DNA from: Roseiflexus sp. RS-1
Lineage (GTDB): Bacteria; Chloroflexota; Chloroflexia; Chloroflexales; Roseiflexaceae
Direction of reading: 5' to 3'
Length of the DNA stretch: 64,000 nt
Assembly: GCF_000016665.1 (NCBI RefSeq)
Contig: NC_009523.1
Coordinates: 620,001 to 684,000 of the forward strand
Shown piece by piece: positions 40,227-49,549 of the stretch. Each line of letters opens with the position of its first letter. The first letter of the stretch is position 1. Under the pieces are notes generated by a model. The model saw nothing but the letters and a program-made list of their open reading frames with translations, was not told the origin of the DNA and ran no database searches. The translations under genes were made by a program, and so were the position numbers.

Positions 40227-41849
40227 CTAACAATCGGGCGTCCAGAACGCTTCCGGTGCAGCACAGCGTTGCAGATCGCGCGGCGTCTGCTCCGGTCCCG
40301 GATTGCCCGCCGCACCGCCGAGGTTCGTCGGTCCGCCAAGCGTCTGGATCGGCGCTGCCGGGGATGCAGCGCTTCCGGGCGTCCCGCCGCGATTCGCCGC
40401 GTCGAATGTCACGATGACCAGGCGACCGCTTTCGACACCCTGCACGCTCACCCGGTAGCGCCCGGCTGCCAGGACGACCCCCAGATCGACATCCACGCTG
40501 AACGCGCCACTGGAATCAACGTTCAGACTCGCCATACCAAGGACATCACCATCGGGGAAGGTCATCCAGACGCCGATCGGTTCGTCAGGCGCATACCCGG
40601 ACCCCTCGACTCGCACGACATCGGTTGCGCCGGATCGGTCAACGAAGGTCACAGCGACGCGCGCCGCTCCTTCGGTTGTGAGTGCGCTAAACGCTGAATT
40701 CCCCACATTCGACTCAACAACTGCCGGCACAGGTCCGGCGGGATTATTCACAGGCGCCGGTTGGAAACTCCCCGGCGTCACGTCGAAACTGGCAATCTGG
40801 AGTCGCCCGCTGGAAACTCCTTTGGCGGTAATACTGTAGCGACCGATCGGTAACCGCTCGTCCAGGTCGATCACAACGAAGAAATCGCCATTGCCATCGG
40901 CGACCTGCGTCGGCAGGCTGCGCACTGCATTGTTCGGCAGCGTCATCCACAAACCGACGTATTCGCCGGGAGAGAAGAGCGCCCCGGTGATTGCAATGCC
41001 GCCGTTCTGTCGGGTTGATGGTTGCGCCGGGTAGGCGACGCGCAGTTGCGCCCATCCGCTCGGCGTCGATGATCGCGCCCGCAGTTCGAACGGCGCAAAG
41101 ACCTGATACCCGCTCAGCGTGCCCAGCGCCGTAAACGTATATTTGCCGGTCTGATGCACATTGGTGAAAATGAATGACGACTGGAAGTTGCCAATGTCGC
41201 TGGCGACCTGTTGCGGATAGTCGAGCACAGTGCCGTCTGGTTGGGTGATCCAGATCGAGATCACCTCGTTGGGGAAGAAGTTGGCGCCGTGGATGTTGAT
41301 CAGGTCATCATGGAAGGCGAATGCGTTGAATGTACCGTTGTTCCACACTGCCAGACGCGCCGGACTGGGCGGGGGCGGCGGACCGGTGCGCGGAGTCACC
41401 ACCAGGTACCCGACTGCCGTCTGGCGGCTGCCCTGCCCGACCGCAGTCAGTTTGTAGCACCCATAGGGCCATTTATTTGTCACCGGAAACTCGAAATAGA
41501 GATCGCCCGCCACATCGGCGCGGTAGGGCGGCAACGCAAAGTGCGGCGGCAGATCGACGACGCCATCGAGGAAGAAGGTATCGTTCGGGCTGAAGATGCG
41601 ACCGTCGGGGAACTGGAAACTGATGGTCACTCCTTCCTGATCGAGGAATCCATGCAGTTCCGATCCAAAGATACTGTTCTGAAATGTCGCTGGCGCCGAT
41701 TGACCGGTGAGCGCGCATGGCGCCGTCGTCGGACCGCGCACGATGTACACCGCAGCAGCGCTGGCGCGATAGGCGAAGATGACCGTGCCCACTCCGATGA
41801 GGAGCATAACGAAAACGATCCCCCGATAGAAGATACCCCGTGGTTTCAT
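40227..41849 (-). CDS. Exported protein with repeated beta-sandwich modules
   Basis: The 540-residue product starts at 41849 (GGAGAT six bases upstream) with a signal-anchor helix, GIVFVMLLIGVGTVIFA. It contains at least three related modules of roughly 100 residues that repeat the pattern xxGxxFxPxExxxxWxTxPDG (ISIWITQPDG, VGLWMTLPNN, IGVWMTFPDG), each ending in a strand such as GRYSITAKGVSSGRL or GRYRVSVQGVESGRL. These look like Ig-like surface modules; an N-terminal region precedes them and a Pro/Gly-rich tail ending in Cys follows. No catalytic site was seen. Upstream is a GAACC-type repeat. Confidence 0.8.
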   Translation of the reverse strand: MKPRGIFYRGIVFVMLLIGVGTVIFAYRASAAAVYIVRGPTTAPCALTGQSAPATFQNSIFGSELHGFLDQEGVTISFQFPDGRIFSPNDTFFLDGVVDLPPHFALPPYRADVAGDLYFEFPVTNKWPYGCYKLTAVGQGSRQTAVGYLVVTPRTGPPPPPSPARLAVWNNGTFNAFAFHDDLINIHGANFFPNEVISIWITQPDGTVLDYPQQVASDIGNFQSSFIFTNVHQTGKYTFTALGTLSGYQVFAPFELRARSSTPSGWAQLRVAYPAQPSTRQNGGIAITGALFSPGEYVGLWMTLPNNAVRSLPTQVADGNGDFFVVIDLDERLPIGRYSITAKGVSSGRLQIASFDVTPGSFQPAPVNNPAGPVPAVVESNVGNSAFSALTTEGAARVAVTFVDRSGATDVVRVEGSGYAPDEPIGVWMTFPDGDVLGMASLNVDSSGAFSVDVDLGVVLAAGRYRVSVQGVESGRLVIVTFDAANRGGTPGSAASPAAPIQTLGGPTNLGGAAGNPGPEQTPRDLQRCAAPEAFWTPDC

Positions 41850-41960
41850 AAGCGATCTCCGTCCTGGTTGCAAGCAATATCCAACGTTCCTGCATCGCTC
41901 GCTCTGAATCTTCGGCATGGCGTACCGTCGATCCGCGACGAGCGGATTGTCCTCTGGCAC

Positions 41961-42014
41961 GCGGTTCCTGGTTCCTGGTTCCTGGTTCTCAGTTCTCAGT
42001 TCTTGGTTCTCTTC
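41961..42014. repeat. GAACC-type minisatellite, copy 3
   Basis: Fifty-four bases consist of GGTTCCTGGTTCCTGG units followed by TTCTCAGTTCTCAGTTCTTGG, the same family and orientation as the array at 24189-24251. It is upstream of the exported multi-module protein. The region from here to 42275 has no other clear gene. Confidence 0.85.
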
Positions 42015-42275
42015 AAGCCTAAAGAAGGCGCGCAATACTACCTAGCGGTGTATATGACAGCCGGATGACAGGTTCATCACAAACTGGTTGTGCTCGCCTG
42101 ATACGATGCACAATCGCAGCATATGTGCACCTGGCAGTAGAAGCATGTTTGGTTGCATTGCACGCTTTTCAAGCGTATGGCGACGTGCTACAATGCGAAG
42201 CAGGCACGTGGCGCGGTGTTTCTTGTACAGCGCGAGCGCTCGCGCCACCGGTTTGACCATGCAGAAAGGGTTTTC

Positions 42276-43571
42276 ATGATGCATTCTTTCCGCCTCTCCG
42301 CACTGGTGGCGCTGGTCGCTCTCGTTCTGTCCGGATGCAGCGTTTCACTTGGCACACCACCGACCGCCACTCCCGAACCTCGCCCGACCGCCACGCCCCG
42401 CCCGACCGCCACACCCCGCCCGACTGCCACACCGCTCCCGACCGCAGCGCCAACTGCGCAACCGCAACCGACGATCATGCCCACGAGTCCGTCAGGTGGA
42501 ACGGGGACAGGCTCAGGAATGCTGATCCCGGTTGTTATTGATCGCCTGGAAACATTCAGCCATCCGCAGCGATTGTTCAGCATCGACGTGCCGGTCGGCT
42601 GGAGTTTGCAGGAAAACGCGAATGCGAACACGCTGGTCTATATCTGGACCGATGCTGCTGAAAACGGGCTGATCATCCTGAGCATCACCGAGTCGCAGGA
42701 AGCGTTGACGCAGGACGATCTGGTGGAGCGTGCGACTTCATTCGTCAACATCTTCAAGGACGAGAAGGATTTCTCGATGGACCCGCCGGAAAAACTGCGC
42801 AGCGGCGGCGTGCAGATCATCTGGAGTTACACTGCGCAGGCGAGCGGCGGGGTCGATGCGCCATTGCTGGCGAATACATTCGTCTACCGGGATGTCGATA
42901 AAGTGTCGCTCCTGACGTTCGGCATTCCGAGAGAACAGTTCGACGAACTCAAATCCCCGCTCGATGCCATCCTGCAATCGTATGTGATCGATCCCGCCGT
43001 TCCTCTCTCGGGTGATTCGTCCGTCACGCGCTTTGCGTTCGATTTTATCGACGATGACAACGCCTGGGTGACCGACTCCTCGGCGAGTCTCCAGGCAGTG
43101 ATCGAAGAGGGGGTCTATCGCATTACGCTCAGCGATTCCGATCTGTACTACCTGACGGCGCCGGACGTCAGCCCGGCAAACGACCTGGAGGTGAGTGCGG
43201 ATGTGCTGATCAACGGCAATTCGCGCGCTGGCGTCGCGGTGCGTTACAGCCCAGGCAGTCGAGGCAATGCTAAGAACTACTACGCCTGCTGGATCGATGG
43301 GCGTGACCGGTACGGCTGTTTCGTCTCGGTCGATGACCGCTGGACGACGCTGCGCGAGCCGATCAGCAATGCCGCCATCAAGCCGGGAAGGGTCAACCGG
43401 GTATCGCTGAGAGCAGAGGGGAACAGGATTAGCTTCAGTGTGAATGGCGTTCAATTGCAGACCTTTACCGATACCCGCGTCGCTGCCGGACAGGCGGCGC
43501 TCTATCTGGAAAACTTTGACACCCAGGCAGGCGCGGATTTTGACAACGTGGTTGTCACGCTGTTGAAATAA
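42276..43571 (+). CDS. Lipoprotein with Pro-Thr linker and concanavalin-like C-terminal domain
   Basis: The 431-residue product starts at 42276 (AAAGGG six bases upstream) with a lipoprotein signal (VALVLSGC). A spacer of repeated PTATP units, encoded by imperfect 18-bp DNA repeats, follows. Residues about 95-250 form a domain with RLFSIDVPVGWSLQEN, and the C-terminal 180 residues (VSADVLINGNSRAGVAVRY, NRISFSVNGVQLQTF, NFDTQAGADFDNVVV) resemble concanavalin-like jelly rolls. It is probably a surface protein that may bind glycans. Ligand unknown. Confidence 0.82.
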   Translation: MMHSFRLSALVALVALVLSGCSVSLGTPPTATPEPRPTATPRPTATPRPTATPLPTAAPTAQPQPTIMPTSPSGGTGTGSGMLIPVVIDRLETFSHPQRLFSIDVPVGWSLQENANANTLVYIWTDAAENGLIILSITESQEALTQDDLVERATSFVNIFKDEKDFSMDPPEKLRSGGVQIIWSYTAQASGGVDAPLLANTFVYRDVDKVSLLTFGIPREQFDELKSPLDAILQSYVIDPAVPLSGDSSVTRFAFDFIDDDNAWVTDSSASLQAVIEEGVYRITLSDSDLYYLTAPDVSPANDLEVSADVLINGNSRAGVAVRYSPGSRGNAKNYYACWIDGRDRYGCFVSVDDRWTTLREPISNAAIKPGRVNRVSLRAEGNRISFSVNGVQLQTFTDTRVAAGQAALYLENFDTQAGADFDNVVVTLLK

Positions 43572-43601
43572 GATTGTGCGACACGTCATCGTTCGCGGCC
43601 T

Positions 43602-43642
43602 GAAAGCGCGCGGTTGCCGTATCGCGCGCTTTCATTTATAAT
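43602..43642 (+). promoter_or_regulatory. Terminator hairpin overlapping the rodZ operon promoter
   Basis: GAAAGCGCGC (43602-43611) and GCGCGCTTTC (43624-43633) form a strong hairpin that may end the lipoprotein transcript. Overlapping it, TTGCCG at 43614-43619 and TATAAT at 43637-43642 are 17 bases apart: a -35/-10 pair with a perfect -10. The -35 lies in the hairpin loop region, so the two signals are interleaved. Confidence 0.7.
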
Positions 43643-43690
43643 ACGCTGCGTCAGACGCGCCTGTAAGCGCAAGGCTCCCAGGAGAACGAT

Positions 43691-44488
43691 ATGAGCCAGC
43701 TGGGCGAGCGCCTGCGCGCGGCTCGCGAAAGTCAGGGCATCAGCCTGGCGCAGGCTGCTGCCGAAACGCGCATCCTGCAGCGGTATCTTGTTGCGCTTGA
43801 AGATGGCGATTACCAGAATCTTCCCGGTGATGTGTACACACGCGGCTTTATTCGGAACTATGCCGCGTTTCTCGGTCTCTCGGCGGACGAGTTGATCGAA
43901 CTGTACCGCTATGAGCGCGGGCGTACCGATCCGATCCGGGTTGTTCCGGCGACATCCAATCCCCGCGTGCATGGATGTGTTGCTCCGAGCCTGATCGGTG
44001 TCTTCTTCGTAGTGCTGGCGATGGTCGGCGTGACATACCTGGTGTTGAGCGCGACCAACCGGATCGGCGAGAATGCGCAACTCGCGACGATCCCAACGGC
44101 AACCATCCCACCTGCGCCAAGTCCATTGCCGACCGTACCGCGCGAAGCGACGACCGCGCCATTGCTGCCGGAGACGGCGACGCCTGCCGTAGCTGGCGTT
44201 GAAGTTGCGCCGTCTCCAACGCCCACCCGTGAGCCAGAAGCGCCGATCGTGCTCGAAGTGCGGATCGATCCGGGCGATAATCCTGGATCGTGGCTTGAGA
44301 TTAAAACCGATGGGGAATCGGTTTTTCGCCGGGTGCTGGCGCCAGGACGTTCGGTGCGCTTTACCGCTCGCCGGTCGGTATCGGTGCGCGCCGGAAATGC
44401 CGCGGTTGTGACGGTTGTGATCAATGATCAGGAACGCCGCCTCGGAACGAGACCCGGTGAAGTGGTAACGTTCGAGTGGCCGCCGTAA
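43691..44488 (+). CDS. rodZ: RodZ-like cytoskeletal protein
   Basis: The 265-residue product has the RodZ helix-turn-helix domain (residues 1-75, LGERLRAARESQGISLAQAA) that binds MreB, a membrane helix at about 100-120 (SLIGVFFVVLAMVGVTYLVL), a Pro/Thr-rich external linker and a C-terminal beta domain (DUF4115, residues about 190-265, GSWLEIKTDGESVFRR). It anchors MreB to the membrane and wall synthesis. It is the first gene of a likely operon with yajQ and rimO. mreB itself is at 24246-25256 in the window. Confidence 0.93.
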   Translation: MSQLGERLRAARESQGISLAQAAAETRILQRYLVALEDGDYQNLPGDVYTRGFIRNYAAFLGLSADELIELYRYERGRTDPIRVVPATSNPRVHGCVAPSLIGVFFVVLAMVGVTYLVLSATNRIGENAQLATIPTATIPPAPSPLPTVPREATTAPLLPETATPAVAGVEVAPSPTPTREPEAPIVLEVRIDPGDNPGSWLEIKTDGESVFRRVLAPGRSVRFTARRSVSVRAGNAAVVTVVINDQERRLGTRPGEVVTFEWPP

Positions 44489-44503
44489 GCGGGAGGATAT
44501 GCT

Positions 44504-45001
44504 ATGCCTGCTGAAAGCACATTCGATATCGTCTCAGATTTTGATCGTCAGGAACTGATCAATGCGGTCGATCAGGCGCGGCGCGAAGTGGCGACGCGCT
44601 ATGATTTGAAAGATACGAAAACTGAGATCGTGCTAAGCGAGAAGGAATTGACGATTACGACCGAATCGGAAATGCACCTGACCGCAGTGCGCGATCTCAT
44701 TCAGACGAGGGCGCTGCGGCGCAATCTTTCGATCAAGATTTTTAAGTTCGGTCCGATCCAGGAAGTCAGCGGCGGTCGTGTACGTCAGGTTGCGCTGTTA
44801 CAGCGCGGTATTCCTGAAGATGTGGCGAAAAAACTGGCGAAACTCATTCGCGATCATTTTCCAAAAGTGCAACCGCGCATTCAGGGCGATGTACTGCGGG
44901 TCGGGAGCAAAAGCCGCGATGAGTTGCAGGCAGTCATTCGTCTGGTCAAAGAACATCAGGATGAGTTCGCTATTCCGCTCCAATTTACCAATTATCGCTA
45001 A
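44504..45001 (+). CDS. yajQ: YajQ-family nucleotide-binding protein
   Basis: The 165-residue product matches the YajQ family (FDIVSDFDRQELINAVDQAR, RYDLKDTKTEIVLSEKEL, VRQVALLQRGIPEDVAKKL), which binds nucleotides or cyclic-di-GMP and shows a ferredoxin-like fold. Length is normal. It is 15 bases after rodZ and three before rimO. The cellular role in this organism is not known. Confidence 0.95.
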   Translation: MPAESTFDIVSDFDRQELINAVDQARREVATRYDLKDTKTEIVLSEKELTITTESEMHLTAVRDLIQTRALRRNLSIKIFKFGPIQEVSGGRVRQVALLQRGIPEDVAKKLAKLIRDHFPKVQPRIQGDVLRVGSKSRDELQAVIRLVKEHQDEFAIPLQFTNYR

Positions 45002-45004
45002 GAG

Positions 45005-46423
45005 ATGAAGTTTCATATTATTACCCTTGGGTGTCCGAAAAATCAGGTTGATAGCGAGGGCATGAGCAGCATTCTGGCGGCACAGGGGCATACGCCGGTC
45101 GCACATGCCGACGATGCCGATGTGGTCGTCGTGAATACCTGTTCCTTCATCGCTGCGGCGCGGGAAGAGACCCTCGACGTGCTGCGTGAAGTCGCTGCCC
45201 GCAAAACGCCTGGTCAATACCTGGTCGCAGCCGGTTGTATGGCAGAAAGCCACAGCGCGCTTGTTGCGGCAGCGCCCGGGGTCGATGCGCTGCTCAGCAC
45301 CCGCGAGTGGATGCGCATCGGGGACGTGGTCGACACCCTTCAGCGTGAACCGGCGGTCGCTGCATCCTCGGCAGCGCGCGAGATCATTCCTCTCTCCAGC
45401 GCTCCCGCCTCGTCCGACGATCTGCGCGTCCCTGGCGCATACGCCGACTGGCGTACCGCGCCGATCCGTCGGCGCATTACCGGTCCCTCGGCGTATCTGA
45501 AGATTTCCGATGGGTGCAATCTTCGCTGTGCGTTCTGCACCATTCCGTCGTTCAAAGGCGATATGCGCTCCAAAGCGGTAGGGGCGATCCTTGGCGAAGC
45601 GCAGGAACTGGCAGACGCCGGGGTGAAAGAGATCGTGCTGGTGGCGCAGCACCTGACCGACTACGGGCGCGATCTGGGGTTGAAGGACGGTCTGGCGCTG
45701 TTGCTCGACGAACTCTGTGCGGTGTTGCCGAAGGATAGATGGGTGCGCCTGATGTACGCCTACCCCCACGGCATCAGCGAGCGCCTGATTGCCACGATGG
45801 CGCGCCATCCGCAGATCTGCCATTACCTGGATATGCCGTTGCAGCATGCCCATCCCGAAACGCTGCGCCGGATGCACCGCCCGCCCGACAGTGATCGCAC
45901 CAGACGCCTGATTGCCGACCTGCGCGCGGCGATGCCCGATATTGCGCTGCGCTCGACATTCATCATCGGCTTTCCAGGGGAGACCAGTGCCGAATTTCGG
46001 GCGTTGACGGCGTTTCTCGAAGAAGTGCAGTTCGACCGGGTAGGGGTCTTTCGCTATTCACGCGAGCCAGGCACGCCAGCAGCAGCGTTGCCGGATCAGA
46101 TACCACAGCGAGTCATTGAGCGCCGCTGGCATACGATCATGCGCTTACAGCAGGGTATTTCGCGCCAGCGCAACCGTCGCTGGGTCGGGCGTGTCATTCG
46201 GGTGCTGGTGGAGGGACAGGGACAGACCGACGACGGGCGCCTGCTGAGCGTCGGACGCTCTTTCCGCGATGCTCCCGAAGTCGATGGACAGGTGTTGTTC
46301 TGGGGAACCGCCGCCACTGGCACATTCGTTGATGTGCGGGTGACGCAGGCACTCGACTATGACCTGTGGGGTGAGATGGTCGAAGCGCCTGCGGACGATG
46401 CGAGGAGTGAAAACGGGACGTAG
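45005..46423 (+). CDS. rimO: Ribosomal protein S12 methylthiotransferase
   Basis: The 472-residue radical-SAM enzyme adds a methylthio group to the conserved Asp of ribosomal protein S12. It has the N-terminal iron-sulfur domain (Cys10 in TLGCPKNQVDS, plus NTCSF and AGCM), the radical-SAM CNLRCAFC motif around residues 170-178, GFPGET, and a TRAM-type C-terminus. RimO rather than MiaB is favoured by the TLGCPKN start. The gene ends inside the bidirectional hairpin. It is co-transcribed with yajQ. Confidence 0.94.
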   Translation: MKFHIITLGCPKNQVDSEGMSSILAAQGHTPVAHADDADVVVVNTCSFIAAAREETLDVLREVAARKTPGQYLVAAGCMAESHSALVAAAPGVDALLSTREWMRIGDVVDTLQREPAVAASSAAREIIPLSSAPASSDDLRVPGAYADWRTAPIRRRITGPSAYLKISDGCNLRCAFCTIPSFKGDMRSKAVGAILGEAQELADAGVKEIVLVAQHLTDYGRDLGLKDGLALLLDELCAVLPKDRWVRLMYAYPHGISERLIATMARHPQICHYLDMPLQHAHPETLRRMHRPPDSDRTRRLIADLRAAMPDIALRSTFIIGFPGETSAEFRALTAFLEEVQFDRVGVFRYSREPGTPAAALPDQIPQRVIERRWHTIMRLQQGISRQRNRRWVGRVIRVLVEGQGQTDDGRLLSVGRSFRDAPEVDGQVLFWGTAATGTFVDVRVTQALDYDLWGEMVEAPADDARSENGT

Positions 46424-46472
46424 CGTGCCCGGTGTTATGTGCGCTACTCCCGTTTTAATGTTCACACTCCTC
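46402..46472. terminator. Long bidirectional hairpin between rimO and the BlaI-type gene
   Basis: Arms AAAACGGGACGTAGCG (46410-46425) and CGCTACTCCCGTTTT (46442-46456) pair with one bulge. Outer GAGGAGTG (46402-46409) and CACTCCTC (46465-46472) can extend the stem. The left arm overlaps the end of rimO, so the coding end is constrained by the terminator. Confidence 0.8.
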
Positions 46473-46481
46473 GTCTTCTCT

Positions 46482-46901
46482 TCAAGCGGCGATGCGTGCC
46501 TGGATGGTCTTCTGGATGCGTCGCAGTTCGTTCGGGTTCCGGCGCGCAAGGTAGTCGATCATATAATCGACCGCCGTTGTGCTGTAGTCATCCAGCAAGC
46601 CGTCGAGCACCTGCTGCACCACCATGGTGACGAAATCGGACTCGCTGATCGCTGGTGTGTACACATATGCCAGTCCTTCGCGGTGGCGGCGCAACACACC
46701 CTTTTCGGCGAGGCGGCTCATAGTCGTCATCACCGTGGTATAGGCGATCTCACGCTGCTGCGATAGTTTGCGATGGACTTTCTTGACCGTGCTGCGCTCG
46801 TCCTGCCAGATGATCTGCATAATGTCCGTCTCGAGCGGTCCGAGCACTTTGACCAGTCCATCCTTGGTGGGGCTGAAGCGAAAACGCATGTTCAGCGGCA
46901 T
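46482..46901 (-). CDS. BlaI/MecI-family transcriptional repressor
   Basis: The 139-residue product has the winged helix of the BlaI/MecI/CopY group (LGPLETDIMQIIWQDERSTV, AYTTVMTTMSRLAEKGVLRR). The C-terminal dimerisation helix (VQQVLDGLLDDYSTTAVDYM) is present. I chose the ATG at 46901, with AAAGGAG eight bases upstream. No BlaR-type sensor protease or beta-lactamase is next to it. It diverges from the prenyl synthase gene, which it may control; this is inference from position. Confidence 0.9.
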   Translation of the reverse strand: MPLNMRFRFSPTKDGLVKVLGPLETDIMQIIWQDERSTVKKVHRKLSQQREIAYTTVMTTMSRLAEKGVLRRHREGLAYVYTPAISESDFVTMVVQQVLDGLLDDYSTTAVDYMIDYLARRNPNELRRIQKTIQARIAA

Positions 46902-47065
46902 CGACGCTACTCCTTTCGGTGGCGTTAGTGGCGCTACGGATTGTACCGACGAGCGCCAGCATGTTCGGAATATCGGGTGCGCTCTACTCATATGCAGTGT
47001 ACTAACGCCGCGCGCAAACCTCAAGAGCAGCGGATTACTGACCGGTTACATAAGATTACGGTAGG

Positions 47066-48091
47066 ATGACACCTATGAAGCACTCAGATGAGCGAACAGC
47101 GATCGAGGCGGCGATGCGTGCGGCGTTTCCGCTGGCGGATGAACGGGTGGCGCGCTTCTATGCGATGCAGGAGTATCACCTCGGCTGGCGCGACGAAGAA
47201 TTGCGTCCGGCGACGTTCGATCCAGGCAAACTGTTGCGCCCGCGCCTCTGCCTGTTGAGCTGTCGTGCTGTTGGCGGCGACCCGCGCGATGCCCTGCCGC
47301 TGGCGGCAGCGATCCAGTTAATCCACGATTTCTCGCTGATCCACGATGATATTCAGGATCAGAGCGATACGCGTCGCGGTCGCCCGACGGTGTGGAAACT
47401 GTGGGGTCTGGCGCAGGGGATCAATACCGGCGATGGCATGTTTACTGTTGCGCATCTGTCGCTCCACCGCCTGGCGCTGACCAGCCTGCCAGCGGCGACG
47501 ATCCTCGATGTGCTGCGGCGGTTCGATGAGACCATCCTGACCATTTGCGAGGGTCAGTTTCTTGATCTGAGCTACGAGGGGAACCTGGAGATCGATGAAG
47601 CCGCCTACCTGGCGATGATCGAGCGCAAGACAGCGGCGCTGATCGCTGCTTCTGCCGAACTTGGCGCACTCGTCGGTGGCGCCGATGAAGAGACGATCCA
47701 GGCGCTGTCCGATTTCGGGCGTGCGCTCGGTCTGGCGTTTCAGATCGAGGATGATGTGCTGGGTATCTGGGGCGATCCCGCTGTCACCGGTAAGCCGTTC
47801 GCTGCCGATCTGTACCGTCGTAAACTCAGCCTGCCCGTCATTCACGCATTGACGACCTCTCCCGACCGTGAGCGTCTGATGAACCTCTATGCGCAGGCGA
47901 CACTCGACGATGACGCTGTGCGTCAGGCGCTGGCGATCCTTGATGCTGCGGGATCGCGGGTGTATGCGGAAGCAACCGCTGCGGCGTACCACGGCGAGGC
48001 GTTTGCTGCGCTTGATCGCGCGCGCGGTGATGCGGCGGCGCTGGAAGAATTGCGCGCGATTGCAACCAGCCTGCTGGGACGGCGCGCCTGA
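47066..48091 (+). CDS. Polyprenyl diphosphate synthase (GGPP/FPP synthase family)
   Basis: The 341-residue product has the first Asp-rich motif DDIQD (residues 94-98, LIHDDIQDQSDTRRGRPTVW) and the second region FQIEDDVLGIWGDP. It condenses isopentenyl units to make a geranylgeranyl or similar chain for carotenoids, quinones or (bacterio)chlorophyll tails. The start may be ATG 47066 or 47075; AGG lies about nine bases before the second. It diverges from the BlaI-type repressor. Chain length cannot be fixed. Confidence 0.92.
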   Translation: MTPMKHSDERTAIEAAMRAAFPLADERVARFYAMQEYHLGWRDEELRPATFDPGKLLRPRLCLLSCRAVGGDPRDALPLAAAIQLIHDFSLIHDDIQDQSDTRRGRPTVWKLWGLAQGINTGDGMFTVAHLSLHRLALTSLPAATILDVLRRFDETILTICEGQFLDLSYEGNLEIDEAAYLAMIERKTAALIAASAELGALVGGADEETIQALSDFGRALGLAFQIEDDVLGIWGDPAVTGKPFAADLYRRKLSLPVIHALTTSPDRERLMNLYAQATLDDDAVRQALAILDAAGSRVYAEATAAAYHGEAFAALDRARGDAAALEELRAIATSLLGRRA

Positions 48092-48183
48092 ACGTTTGAA
48101 CGTTCCTGCCTGCTGCGCGGGTGGAGGCAAAAGAGGCGCGCTGAAAGCGAAGGGTAACTACCGCCCGCAGTATGCTGCCGGTC

Positions 48184-49257
48184 TCAGCAATCGGCGTTGG
48201 TGGCGCGGTCGCTGCGCTCTGCTTCTCCGGAGAGCGCTTCCCCGGCTTCTTCGGCAAAACTGTACATGTCGATCTGCAACCGGCGCGCTGCCTCGCGCGC
48301 TCTGGCGTCGATCATCGGCGAGATGATCATCAACCGATCCGCCTGCCGCGCATGGCGCTGTTCATACCAGCGCGCCTTGCGTTCAAAGGCGTAGACGTCT
48401 GCTTTGCTCACTGAGGACTTGATTTCACAGATGATCAACAGCCCGTTTTTGATGATCAGGTCGAGTTCGATCTGATCCGGACGACCGAAGACGGCGCCGG
48501 TATCGTCATATTCAATGACGTTGATGACTTCGATGTTGAAGAACCCGGTTAGAATCCCCCTGAGAGCATTACGGAAGGACTGTTCGGAGTACAACCCCCA
48601 GCGTGCGCCCAGAGCGCCAATAGTGGAGTCATATTTGCGATCCAGCGCTTCCATGCGCCGGATCATCGCCATGATTTCCCGGTGATCTTCTTCCCATTTG
48701 CGGTTGGCTTCATCTTGCATGGCTTTAAGGGCGCGCTGATTTTCGTCCCACGTGCGGCGGGCTTCATCTTGCGCGGCTTTGAGGGCGCGCTGATTTTCGT
48801 CCCATTTGCGGTTTTGTTCTTCCCATTTGCGGTTGGCTTCGTCTTGCATGGCTTTGAGGGCGCGCTGATTTTCGTCCCAGGTGCGGCGGGCTTCATCTTG
48901 CGCGGCTTTGAGGGCGCGCTGATTTTCGTCCCAGGTGCGGCGGGCTTCATCTTGCGCGGCTTTGAGGGCGCGCTGATTTTCGTCCCATTTGCGGTTTTGT
49001 TCTTCCCATTTGCGGTTGGCTTCGTCTTGCATGGCTTTGAGGGCGCGCTGATTTTCGTCCCAGGTGCGGCGTTGTTCTTCCCGGTCACGGCGCAATTCTT
49101 CCAGCACGCGGTCGAACCGGCTCTCGGTTTCGCCGCGATTGGCGAAATGTTGCTGCGCCAGCCGCAGGATAAGTTGCCGGACGTCAGCGTCCTGCTCCAG
49201 GATAGCGGGCAATTCTTGAAGAATGATGGCTTTAACGTGTTCGCGCTCCAGCGGCAT
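48184..49257 (-). CDS. Repetitive coiled-coil protein with PD-(D/E)XK-like nuclease domain
   Basis: The 357-residue product has an N-terminal region (residues 1-55), a long repetitive coiled coil (about 60-200) and a C-terminal domain. The coil is made of 18-residue units (KAAQDEARRTWDENQRAL) and 25-residue units (with the extra NRKWEEQ), encoded by near-identical DNA repeats. The C-terminal domain has IELDLIIKNGLLIICEIKSS, matching the D-X(n)-E-X-K core of PD-(D/E)XK nucleases, as in DUF3782-type proteins. Function unknown; a DNA-related or defence role is possible. The opposite strand also has a long open frame across the repeats, which I consider a shadow. Confidence 0.85.
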   Translation of the reverse strand: MPLEREHVKAIILQELPAILEQDADVRQLILRLAQQHFANRGETESRFDRVLEELRRDREEQRRTWDENQRALKAMQDEANRKWEEQNRKWDENQRALKAAQDEARRTWDENQRALKAAQDEARRTWDENQRALKAMQDEANRKWEEQNRKWDENQRALKAAQDEARRTWDENQRALKAMQDEANRKWEEDHREIMAMIRRMEALDRKYDSTIGALGARWGLYSEQSFRNALRGILTGFFNIEVINVIEYDDTGAVFGRPDQIELDLIIKNGLLIICEIKSSVSKADVYAFERKARWYEQRHARQADRLMIISPMIDARAREAARRLQIDMYSFAEEAGEALSGEAERSDRATNADC

Positions 49258-49549
49258 GGCTCACCAGTCTTTTCCGAAATGTGCCACCCATGGCCTGGTA
49301 TTCTAGCATATCCGCTCGTTTGTTGCTCTGTTGGGCGCGAAGCGGGTGCGCGTGACGACCGAAATCGAATTTCTTACGAACAGTTCGCTGAAATGTGTTC
49401 CGGCATCAGAGGGGCATGAGTACGTGGGTGTCGCGCCGACACGCAGCGATGCGACCTATCCCAGGAGCGAGGGCATCATGTCCTCGATCAGGATACCCGT
49501 CGCTCGTGGCAAACAGCGCAGATGGTGAAGGAACACCAGTGTACGGCGG

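Noticed and set aside
48682-49419. Plus-strand open frame opposite the coiled-coil gene
   Set aside because: It encodes HGFEGALIFVP repeats, the mirror of the minus-strand coil; the minus product has a recognisable C-terminal domain, so the plus frame is a shadow.
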